Shown piece after piece: positions 1 through 6,373 of a stretch of 40,106 nucleotides of DNA. The translations under genes and the position numbers were made by a program. The notes under the pieces were generated by a model. It searched no databases. It was not told where the DNA came from and saw only the letters and a program-made list of their open reading frames with translations. Every line of letters begins with the position of its first letter. The first letter of the stretch is position 1. Origin of the DNA: Desulfovibrionaceae bacterium (GTDB lineage: Bacteria > Desulfobacterota > Desulfovibrionia > Desulfovibrionales > Desulfovibrionaceae); NCBI GenBank assembly GCA_031082225.1, contig JAVHLG010000035.1:1-40106 (forward strand), written 5' to 3'.

Positions 1-392
1 CTCGAACGCCGGACGCCGCCGCGCCTGACGGCCAGTCCGGACCGACCGCCGTCACCGGGGAGGGTCCGGCCACAACCCAGCCCTCCCAGGAACCAGCGCC
101 GCAACAGATCGTCTACATCGGGGAAAACACCGTCCGATTGCGGGCAAATCCCGATACCGAAAGCGATATCCTGCTCACCCTTGACCCTGGAACCCGTCTT
201 ACCGTATGGGAAAATACGGGAGACTGGATAAAAGTCACCGAACCCGGCGGCCAAACCGGCTACGTGCATTCCCGTCTAACCGCCTCGTCGCCTCCGGACC
301 TGGAAAAAAGCCCGGCCAAGGCGACGAAACCGGCCTCCCGGCGGCCCAAAAAACCCGCTGCGACGGACCAGGGGTGGAAAATCGTCAAATAG
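1..392 (+). CDS. SH3-domain (SH3b) protein, C-terminal part
   Basis: The reading frame is open from the first complete codon at position 3 to the stop at 390-392, so the gene begins outside the window. The visible part has a Pro/Ala/Gln-rich linker (about 35 residues), then a bacterial SH3 domain of about 60 residues starting near IVYIGENTVRLRANP, with the usual RxxP start, a W-I-K-V strand and the G-Y-V-H ending. A basic Lys/Pro-rich tail ends in WKIVK. SH3b domains usually bind peptidoglycan or protein partners in the envelope. It is followed after 38 bases by a lipoprotein gene and leads into the Tad cluster, so an envelope role with the pilus is inferred. The internal TTG at 138 is not the true start because the SH3 fold begins upstream of it. 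Confidence 0.7.
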   Translation, partial: RTPDAAAPDGQSGPTAVTGEGPATTQPSQEPAPQQIVYIGENTVRLRANPDTESDILLTLDPGTRLTVWENTGDWIKVTEPGGQTGYVHSRLTASSPPDLEKSPAKATKPASRRPKKPAATDQGWKIVK

Positions 393-430
393 GCCCGACA
401 ACGGCCATGCCGGAAGGGAGGGAGTGACGG

Positions 431-967
431 ATGGCGCTACGGAACACGCTGCTGATTGTCCTGGCGGTTTTTTTGGTCGCGGCCTGCGCGAAAAAAACCC
501 CGCCGCCCCAGGTCCAGGCCCCGGTCAAACCCGCACCGGGCAGCACGCTCATAAGCCCGGCCGACGAGGTCTTCGCCGCCCTGGACTGCGCCCACAAGCC
601 CCTGCCCATGCTGGTGGTGGAAAAAAACACCCTGTCCCCCAATCCGGCCAAACCCGGCGACGAGCTGCGCCTCTCCCTGGTCTACGCCTTCTGCCCCAAG
701 CCCGGCGACAAGCCCGAAACCGGCACCCTGACTAGGTCCTTTTCCTTCAAGGGCAAGACCACCTTTTCCGACGTGACCAGGGACTTCCCGGTCACCCCCG
801 GCCGCGTGGCCGTGGAGGCCTACCTCACCGTGCCCGCCGGGGCCGAGCCGGGAACCTACGTCTATACCGTGGAATACCTCAGCGACGCCGAGGCCAGAAA
901 ACGCAAGGCCGCCCGGGTGCTTTCCTTCGTGGAGAGCCAGGACGTGGTCCTGCAAAAAAAGGACTAG
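431..967 (+). CDS. Lipoprotein of the Tad cluster
   Basis: 178 residues with a hydrophobic signal and a lipobox (LVAAC, Cys19), so it should be lipidated and anchored in the envelope. After a Pro/Lys linker, the rest (about residues 45-170) alternates hydrophobic and polar residues as in an Ig-like beta sandwich, with paired cysteines (Cys in ALDCAHK and in YAFCPKP) that could form a disulfide. No enzyme motif is visible and I do not recognise the family. GGAGGGAGTG precedes the ATG. The next gene starts 3 bases after its stop, so it belongs to the same transcript. A pilotin-like or stabilising role for the secretin is possible but is only inferred from position. Confidence 0.7.
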   Translation: MALRNTLLIVLAVFLVAACAKKTPPPQVQAPVKPAPGSTLISPADEVFAALDCAHKPLPMLVVEKNTLSPNPAKPGDELRLSLVYAFCPKPGDKPETGTLTRSFSFKGKTTFSDVTRDFPVTPGRVAVEAYLTVPAGAEPGTYVYTVEYLSDAEARKRKAARVLSFVESQDVVLQKKD

Positions 968-970
968 GCC

Positions 971-1591
971 ATGCTCTGTCCCCAATGCGGCGCGCTGTTG
1001 CCGGACAACGCCTCGGCCTGCGGGCATTGCGGCGTTCCCCAGACCCCCCGGGCCGCCTTCGGGCCGGTTGGGGCCGGGAATTCCCCCCGGGCGGCGGCCC
1101 GGGCCGACGACGCCACCGTGTTCGAGCCCCTGGGGCGGCGCGGCGCGACCTCCTCAGTCCCTCCCGCCTTCCCCACGCCCGACGCCTCCGCGTCAGCCGC
1201 CTTGGCATCAGCCGCCTCTGGGGCCTTTGCCCATGCCGCGCCCCGGCAAGGCCTTCGGCCCGGTCCCGACGCCGCCCATGCCGCCGGGGTCCACGGCTGG
1301 CTGGTGGTCACCCACGGCCCTGACGCCGGACGGGATTTCCGCATCAGCGCCCCCCCCTTCCGGGCCATCCTGGGCGCGGCCGAGGGCAGGGGCATCTTCA
1401 CCCTGCACGATCCGGGCGTTGCGTCCTTCCACGCCTGCCTGACCCTCGACGCCGACGGGCTTTTCATACGCGACCTGGACACCCCGGGAGGGACCATGGT
1501 CTCGGGCGCGCGCGTGGACCGGGCCCCGCTCGGCGACGGCGACACCGTGACGCTTGGCGGCACCACCCTTTTTTTCCGGTCCCTGCGATGA
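971..1591 (+). CDS. Zinc-ribbon and FHA-domain protein
   Basis: 206 residues. The N-terminus is a zinc ribbon (CPQCG and CGHCG, residues 3-21). An Ala/Pro-rich linker of about 80 residues leads to a C-terminal forkhead-associated (FHA) domain (about 110-206). FHA domains bind phosphothreonine peptides. Here the core is weak: the S-x-x-H is reduced to SFH, the usual GR turn is replaced by LGAAEGR, and the Asn before the last strands is replaced by Gly (PGGTMVSG). Phosphopeptide binding may therefore be altered or lost. There is no membrane segment, so it is probably cytosolic. It starts 3 bases after the lipoprotein stop and overlaps the next gene by 4 bases (ATGA), which implies translational coupling to the pilin genes. 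Confidence 0.75.
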   Translation: MLCPQCGALLPDNASACGHCGVPQTPRAAFGPVGAGNSPRAAARADDATVFEPLGRRGATSSVPPAFPTPDASASAALASAASGAFAHAAPRQGLRPGPDAAHAAGVHGWLVVTHGPDAGRDFRISAPPFRAILGAAEGRGIFTLHDPGVASFHACLTLDADGLFIRDLDTPGGTMVSGARVDRAPLGDGDTVTLGGTTLFFRSLR

Positions 1592-1827
1592 TCCGGGTTT
1601 GTCTCAACGCGGCCCGCAGCCTGGGAGGGCGTCTGTCTCTTTGGCCCGGCCCCGGCGTCTTCCGCCCGGCCCCAATCGACAGCCGCGGCGCGGTGACCGT
1701 GGAATACGCCCTGGTCATGCTCATCGCGGCGGCCATGCTGGTGGGCGTCGAGAAAGAGATATTCCAGCCCATGGCCAAGGATATCCTTAATGATTTCATG
1801 GAATTCATCGTCAAACCGGACCCGTAA
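1588..1827 (+). CDS. Flp-type pilin with long leader
   Basis: 79 residues. A leader of about 33 residues ends in SRG, followed by AVTVEYALVMLIAAAMLVGV: this is the class IV prepilin cleavage site (G, then Glu at +5, then the VEYAL motif of Flp pilins) and a hydrophobic helix. The mature part of about 45 residues has a short tail ending in FIVKPDP. Flp pilins are cleaved by a prepilin peptidase (TadV/CpaA, not in this window) and polymerise into the Tad fibre. The leader is longer than in typical Flp, and an internal start is possible. It overlaps the preceding FHA gene by 4 bases and is paired with a second pilin gene 21 bases downstream. Confidence 0.75.
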   Translation: MIRVCLNAARSLGGRLSLWPGPGVFRPAPIDSRGAVTVEYALVMLIAAAMLVGVEKEIFQPMAKDILNDFMEFIVKPDP

Positions 1828-1848
1828 CCGATCAAGGGGGAGCGCGCC

Positions 1849-2094
1849 ATGAATCGCCTTTCCGAACTGGCCTTGGGGCTCTGCGTACGAACCGAAAACG
1901 CCGTCCACCGGGTCAAACAGTTCGTCAAACGTCGCCTGCGCGACGAGCGCGGCGCCACCACCGTGGAATACGCCCTGCTCATCGCGGTCATCGTCATCGG
2001 CATCATCGCCGCGGCCACCTACATGTTCGACCCGCTCAAGGAATTCTTCAAGGACGTGGTCAAGAAGGTGAAGGAAACCGCTGGATTGAAATAG
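1849..2094 (+). CDS. flp: Flp-type pilin, second copy
   Basis: 81 residues. A basic leader of about 38 residues ends in DERG, followed by ATTVEYALLIAVIVIGIIAA. This is a textbook Flp cleavage site with Glu at +5 and one hydrophobic helix, then a Lys-rich amphipathic tail (FFKDVVKKVKETAGLK). The leader is unusually long, but the GGGGGAG ribosome site just upstream supports this start. It is the better match of the two pilins to the Flp consensus and is probably the major subunit. It is cleaved by the prepilin peptidase and assembled by the Tad ATPase and TadB/TadC platform encoded downstream. Confidence 0.85.
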   Translation: MNRLSELALGLCVRTENAVHRVKQFVKRRLRDERGATTVEYALLIAVIVIGIIAAATYMFDPLKEFFKDVVKKVKETAGLK

Positions 2095-2121
2095 CTCGTT
2101 GGAGAGGAGGGGGAGGGCGCC

Positions 2122-2601
2122 ATGTCCTTTGGGGAAAGGATGGGCCGCCCGGGAGAGGGGCTTCGGATCCGCAGGCGGGCAGGCGTCGGGCGGCAGGGGC
2201 TGGGTGCGTCCGGCGGCCCGGGCCCCCGGCCTGGTGCGCGTTCGCGCGGCGAGGCCGGGGCGGTGATGATCGAATTCGCCTTCGCCCTCATGTTCATCTT
2301 CCTGATCTTCACGGCCTACGTCAAAATCACGGAAATCTTCCTGGCCCACTCCCGGTTGCGCTACGCCGCCTTTGTGGCCTCCCGGGTCCATGCCGTGCAC
2401 GGCTCGGCCCGTGACGCGGCGGACCGCATCGACAAGGACTTCACCCTCACGACCTCGGACTCCGAGGTCAGCCTGAAAAAGACCGTGAAGCTGCCCAAGG
2501 CCGTGGGCACGCTTTTCGGCACCGGCGAATCCTTCGAGATCGGCCATGCGGTGAAAACCTTTTCCGAGCCGTCCCAGTCCGGGGACAACAAGGCCAACTG
2601 A
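2122..2601 (+). CDS. TadE-like pseudopilin
   Basis: 159 residues. A long Arg/Gly-rich leader (about 50 residues) ends in RGEAG, followed by AVMIEFAFALMFIFLIF, a prepilin-type site with Glu at +5 and the IEFA motif typical of TadE. The mature region contains the usual small extracytoplasmic domain without enzyme motifs. TadE/TadF proteins are minor pseudopilins cleaved by the same peptidase as Flp. A strong purine-rich ribosome site (GGAGAGGAGGGGGAGG) lies just upstream of the ATG at 2122 and supports the long leader. The stop overlaps the next start by one base. Confidence 0.8.
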   Translation: MSFGERMGRPGEGLRIRRRAGVGRQGLGASGGPGPRPGARSRGEAGAVMIEFAFALMFIFLIFTAYVKITEIFLAHSRLRYAAFVASRVHAVHGSARDAADRIDKDFTLTTSDSEVSLKKTVKLPKAVGTLFGTGESFEIGHAVKTFSEPSQSGDNKAN

Positions 2602-3554
2602 TGGACACCAGGGCGAAAGACCGGCGCGAGGACGGACAGCGCGGCTCCGTGACCGTGTTCGTGGCCCTTTTGCTCCCCACCCTGGCCCTGATGATCTTCC
2701 TTGTGTTGAACATCGGGCAGTTGGTGTTCGAAAAGATCCGCCTGCAAAACACGGCCGACGCCTGCGCCCTGTCCGCCGCCGCCGTGCAGGCCGCAGGCTT
2801 AAACGAGATCGCCGAACTCAATTTCTGGAGTTCGACCTACGTCATCAATCTGGTCCGAGGCGTCATGGGCCTGACCATCATACTCGCGCCCTGGCAGAAC
2901 CAGATGACGGCCGACAGCGCCGTGAACTTCTACAAGGGCGTGTTTTCGGCCATCCGCGACTATCAGGACAAGGCCAACAAGGACTACGCCAAAAAGGCCC
3001 TGTCCATCGCCAAGGCGACCAAAAGGGCCAACCTGGACGACCGGGGCGTCACCGGGGTGCGCATCGAATCCATGAACCCCCGGGCGGACTTCGACAACCC
3101 GAAAAATCTCATCGAATACCGGAAACACAAGACCACCGTCCCCTACAGCACGGTGGTCAGCACGGGCCAGTACCCGTATTGCATCTTTCAGAGCAACATG
3201 ACCTGGAACGACGCCGCCGCCGGGGACAAGAAATACTTCGGCCTCTACTTGGGGTGGATGACCCCGCCCACCTGCGTCCTGGTGGTCATGCCCGGGTTCG
3301 CTGAATTCGACTACAAGATCTCCAAGAAAAGCAAGCCCATGACCTATTCGGCCTTCAAGCTGACCCAGGAGGCCAAGGACTTCGTCATCGCCGGATCGGT
3401 CTTCGGGCGTATGGACAAAATGACCGCCTATGCGGCGGCCATGCCCACGGGCGGCAACGTGAAAAGCGGGAAACCCAAGTACAAGCCCGTATTGGTCCGG
3501 CTTGACAAGCTCGACCCCAAACCGACGGGCAGCCTGGACAAAGTGCTGCACTAA
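2601..3554 (+). CDS. TadG-like Tad pilus assembly protein
   Basis: 317 residues. Near the N-terminus is RGSVTVFVALLLP, then a hydrophobic helix and the conserved IRLQNTADACALSAA, where the LQN-AD-A-ALSAA pattern marks TadG/putative Flp-assembly proteins. The usual Glu at +5 after the Gly is Phe, so prepilin-peptidase processing is doubtful and the helix may stay as a membrane anchor. The remaining 250 residues form an extracytoplasmic domain. TadG proteins often carry a von Willebrand A domain, but I see no MIDAS motif (DxSxS) and the protein is short for the family. It sits between two TadE-type genes, as expected for the E-G-F arrangement of Tad loci. Confidence 0.75.
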   Translation: MDTRAKDRREDGQRGSVTVFVALLLPTLALMIFLVLNIGQLVFEKIRLQNTADACALSAAAVQAAGLNEIAELNFWSSTYVINLVRGVMGLTIILAPWQNQMTADSAVNFYKGVFSAIRDYQDKANKDYAKKALSIAKATKRANLDDRGVTGVRIESMNPRADFDNPKNLIEYRKHKTTVPYSTVVSTGQYPYCIFQSNMTWNDAAAGDKKYFGLYLGWMTPPTCVLVVMPGFAEFDYKISKKSKPMTYSAFKLTQEAKDFVIAGSVFGRMDKMTAYAAAMPTGGNVKSGKPKYKPVLVRLDKLDPKPTGSLDKVLH

Positions 3555-3560
3555 GGGCAT

Positions 3561-3947
3561 ATGGAAAAAACTGGGGCAAAATCGACACATCTGTTCTCCG
3601 GGCAGGAAGGCCAGGCCATGATCGAGGCCGCCTTCATGCTTTTTTTGCTCTCGTTTTTCCTGATGTTTTTGCTGTGGGGCCGGACCCTCTACGAGGAAAT
3701 GGCCCGGACCCAGGAGACGCTTCGCTACGACCTGCGCAAGGAGCTTGACAGCAAGGCAGACGGGTTTTTCCGGAAGATTGAAAAAAAGGCCGAGGCCGTG
3801 GTGGACGTGCCCGGCAGCATCGGGGAAAAGCTCGGACAGAACCCCGTGCGTGTGCCCATGCGGGCCGTGGGGTACGGCGGCAGCTACCAGGGAAGGTATT
3901 ACAGCGAATATCTGTTGCGTTACCGAGTACGCGAAATCAAAGAGTAG
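3561..3947 (+). CDS. TadE/TadF-like pseudopilin
   Basis: 128 residues with the prepilin-type site GQEGQAMIEAAFML: Gly, then Glu at +5, then a hydrophobic helix (LFLLSFFLMFLLW). The mature domain is rich in charged residues (ARTQETLRYDLRKEL) and ends in RVREIKE. It is the second Glu5-bearing minor pseudopilin of the locus and should be processed with Flp. It starts 6 bases after the TadG-like gene, and CpaB begins 3 bases after its stop. Its exact subclass (TadE or TadF) cannot be settled by eye. Confidence 0.75.
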   Translation: MEKTGAKSTHLFSGQEGQAMIEAAFMLFLLSFFLMFLLWGRTLYEEMARTQETLRYDLRKELDSKADGFFRKIEKKAEAVVDVPGSIGEKLGQNPVRVPMRAVGYGGSYQGRYYSEYLLRYRVREIKE

Positions 3948-3950
3948 CCC

Positions 3951-4820
3951 ATGAGCAAAACCAAGCTGATCCTCATATCCCTGGGCGTGGCGCTTTTCGC
4001 GCTGTTGCTCGTCTATTCCTACATCTACAAGAAGGAAAAGGAACTGCTCTCCCTGGCCACCCCGGTCAAGGTGGTGGTAGCGGCCAAGGACGTCCCCGAG
4101 GGCACGGCCCTGGACGAATCCTTCGTGGAGATCGTGGAGATCCCAAAAAATTTCGTGCAGCCCGGGGCCTTAAGCGAGGTGGCCGAGGTGCTGGACCGGG
4201 AGACCGCCGTGCCCCTGCTCAAGGGCGCCCAGATCCTGGACTCGCTGTTCCGTCCCGCCGGGGACCAGGGCGTGGCCCGCAAGATCCCGGCCGACAAGCG
4301 GGCCTACAGCATCGCGGTCAACGACGTCAGCGCCGTGGCCGGGCTGGTCAAGCCCGGCGACTTCGTGGACGTGGTGGTCACGGCCCAGACCGGCTCGGTG
4401 CAGCAGGGACGTCCCGTGGCCGACAACACCCTGTCCCGGGTGCTTCTGCAAAACGTGCTCGTCCTGGCGGTGAACCAGCAGTCCACGGTCGGCGGCGGTT
4501 CCCGGACCACCCCCCGGCAGGCCGCCGAGGGCGGACTGGCCTCGGGGGTCGTTTCCGGGGCCGAGGTCGGCGACGGGGCCGAGCACCTGCGCACCCTGAC
4601 CCTGGCCCTAAGCGTCCAGGACGTGCAACGGGTGGCCCTGGGACAGGAGATCGGCAGCCTGTCCGTGGCCCTGCGCAGCAGTTGGCAGAAAGCCGAGCAG
4701 GCCCTGCCCCTGGCCAACGTCACAGCCCAGGACGTGCTCGGCACGGAAAAGACCGTGGTGCCCCGGTCCCGGCCGGTGTGGACCGAATTTCGCGGCAGCG
4801 AGGCCTTCCAGGTGCAATGA
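3951..4820 (+). CDS. cpaB: CpaB/RcpC-type Tad pilus assembly protein
   Basis: 289 residues. One N-terminal membrane helix (LILISLGVALFALLLVYSYIY), then a SAF domain (about 48-115: VKVVVAAKDVPEGTALDESFVEIVEIP) and the RcpC/CpaB region with AGLVKPGDFVDVVVT, a hallmark of the family. CpaB is a periplasmic protein that works with the secretin to carry the Flp fibre through the outer membrane. A Gly/Ser-rich loop (VGGGSRTTPRQ) interrupts the C-terminal half. It is followed by a 74-base gap with a perfect stem-loop and then the secretin gene, the usual cpaB-cpaC order. Confidence 0.85.
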   Translation: MSKTKLILISLGVALFALLLVYSYIYKKEKELLSLATPVKVVVAAKDVPEGTALDESFVEIVEIPKNFVQPGALSEVAEVLDRETAVPLLKGAQILDSLFRPAGDQGVARKIPADKRAYSIAVNDVSAVAGLVKPGDFVDVVVTAQTGSVQQGRPVADNTLSRVLLQNVLVLAVNQQSTVGGGSRTTPRQAAEGGLASGVVSGAEVGDGAEHLRTLTLALSVQDVQRVALGQEIGSLSVALRSSWQKAEQALPLANVTAQDVLGTEKTVVPRSRPVWTEFRGSEAFQVQ

Positions 4821-4837
4821 CGTCGGCTGCGCCGACG
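4821..4837 (+). other. Perfect stem-loop between cpaB and the secretin gene
   Basis: CGTCGGC and GCCGACG form a perfect 7-bp stem around a TGC loop, directly after the cpaB stop codon. The first T-run comes 11 bases later, so this is not a standard terminator. It may protect or process the polycistronic mRNA and set the cpaB/secretin ratio. Function is inferred. Confidence 0.4.
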
Positions 4838-4894
4838 CAAAGCGGGATGATTTTTTCAGTACGTCACATCATTTCGGAAGAGGAACCCCGGATC

Positions 4895-6364
4895 ATGAAA
4901 CACATGCCTTTTCACCTCCGCCTTGTCTGCCGGATCGCCATGATCGCGGCCCTGGCCGCCGTCTGGTCCCCGGCCCTCGCCGAGGAGCCGTCCCGCCTGG
5001 AACTGGTCTCCGGCCAAAGCGCCACGCTGGAGCCCGGCTTCATCGTGGACAAGATCGCCGTGGGCGACCCGGACGTGCTGGGCGTGGCCCGAACGTCCGA
5101 CTCGTCCATGCTGGTCAACGCCAAAAAGCCCGGCCAGTCGAACCTCATCATCCTGGGCGGCGGCGGGGAGCAGAAGGAATACATGATCCGGGTGCGGGCC
5201 GGAACGCTGGATGACGACGCCGCCGTGCTGCGCGAGATGTTCACGGACATGGAGGGGGTGGCGATCAAGGTCGTGGGCGGCCGGATCGTGGTCACCGGCG
5301 AGGTCTTCAGCGCCGACCACTACGACAAGATCGCCTCCACCCTGTCCAGCATGCCCGAGGTCATCAACCAGGTGAACATGAGCCCGGTCATGAAGCGCAT
5401 CGTGGGCGAGCAGATGAAAAAAGAGATCGACCGCCCAGGGGTGGTGGTCAAGGCCATCAAGAACTCCTTTGTGCTCGACGGCATGGTGGCCGTGCCCGAG
5501 GACATCCCCCGGGCCGAAAAAATCGCGGGACTCTATTCGCGAAGCATCGTCAACGCCCTCAAGGTGGCCCCGGAGGCCCTCACCCCCTACCGCAAGCCGG
5601 AACTCATCGAAGTCACCATGCACATCATGGAGCTTTCCAAAAGCGCCCTGCGCGACCTGGGCGTGCACTGGAACCCCCTGGGGGACGTCAGCGCCGACGG
5701 CACCAGCCAGTATTCCACGGAATCCTCGGGCGACGCCACCAGCAAGCTGGCCGGCACCCTGACCGGAACCCTGTCCAGCCTTTTGCCCAAGATGCGCCGC
5801 ATCAAGGACACGGGCCAGGGCCGCTCGCTCATGAACCAGGCGGTCATCACCAAGCAGGGCGGCGAGGCCAAGTTCTTCGCGGGCACGGAGATCCCCATCT
5901 CCATCGCCCAAAGCCTGGGCACCATGTCCGTGGAATACAAAAAGGTGGGCATGACCTTAAACGTCTCGCCCAACATCGACCCCTTAAACAACGTCGACAC
6001 CCTGATCCACGTGGAGTCGAGCGCCGTCATCTCCGAAAACGCCAGCGGCGCGCCCACCATCAGCTCCAACAACCTGTCCACGGCCCTAAACGTGGCCTCG
6101 GGCCAGAGCATCGTGCTCGGCGGCCTCATCGGCCAGCGCGAACTCGACGCCCTGTCCCTGTCCCCCCCGGACAACCAGGAGAGCCTCTTGCAGCTCAACC
6201 GCCGCACCCGGGCCGGGGTCGACGGCTGGGAAGTGGTGGTGTTCATCACCCCCACCGTGGTGGCGCATCCCTCCCAGGCCGGGCGGGACATCGACGCCAA
6301 GGTGCAGGAGTCGTTCAAAAGAAAGGATCTCGAACGCCTGCGCGAGCAGGCGGGCAAGAAGTGA
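4895..6364 (+). CDS. cpaC: Secretin (CpaC/RcpA family) of the Tad machine
   Basis: 489 residues from the ATG at 4895, which has GGAAGAGGAA upstream and opens a normal signal peptide (MKHMPFHLRL... ending SPALAEE). An in-frame ATG at 4847 would put a charged stretch before the signal and is less likely. The N-terminal part is the pilus/BON-like domain (SATLEPGFIVDKIAVGDPDV, then NLIILGGGG). The C-terminal half is the secretin barrel: KFFAGTEIPI, VGMTLNVSPNID, ASGQSIVLGGLIG and VVVFITPTVVAHP are the expected strands. It should form the outer-membrane ring through which the Flp fibre or secreted substrate passes. The length is normal for the family. Confidence 0.88.
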   Translation: MKHMPFHLRLVCRIAMIAALAAVWSPALAEEPSRLELVSGQSATLEPGFIVDKIAVGDPDVLGVARTSDSSMLVNAKKPGQSNLIILGGGGEQKEYMIRVRAGTLDDDAAVLREMFTDMEGVAIKVVGGRIVVTGEVFSADHYDKIASTLSSMPEVINQVNMSPVMKRIVGEQMKKEIDRPGVVVKAIKNSFVLDGMVAVPEDIPRAEKIAGLYSRSIVNALKVAPEALTPYRKPELIEVTMHIMELSKSALRDLGVHWNPLGDVSADGTSQYSTESSGDATSKLAGTLTGTLSSLLPKMRRIKDTGQGRSLMNQAVITKQGGEAKFFAGTEIPISIAQSLGTMSVEYKKVGMTLNVSPNIDPLNNVDTLIHVESSAVISENASGAPTISSNNLSTALNVASGQSIVLGGLIGQRELDALSLSPPDNQESLLQLNRRTRAGVDGWEVVVFITPTVVAHPSQAGRDIDAKVQESFKRKDLERLREQAGKK

Positions 6365-6373
6365 CGGGAAGGC

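Noticed and set aside
964-2547. Long minus-strand reading frame opposite the pilin and FHA genes
   Set aside because: It lies antisense to genes with clear domains and ribosome sites, has low-complexity composition typical of GC-rich shadow frames, and has no start signal. Similar frames opposite the secretin/TadA, GspE, recA and alaS genes were left out for the same reason.
2601-3554. von Willebrand A domain in the TadG-like protein
   Set aside because: No DxSxS MIDAS motif is visible in the 317 residues.
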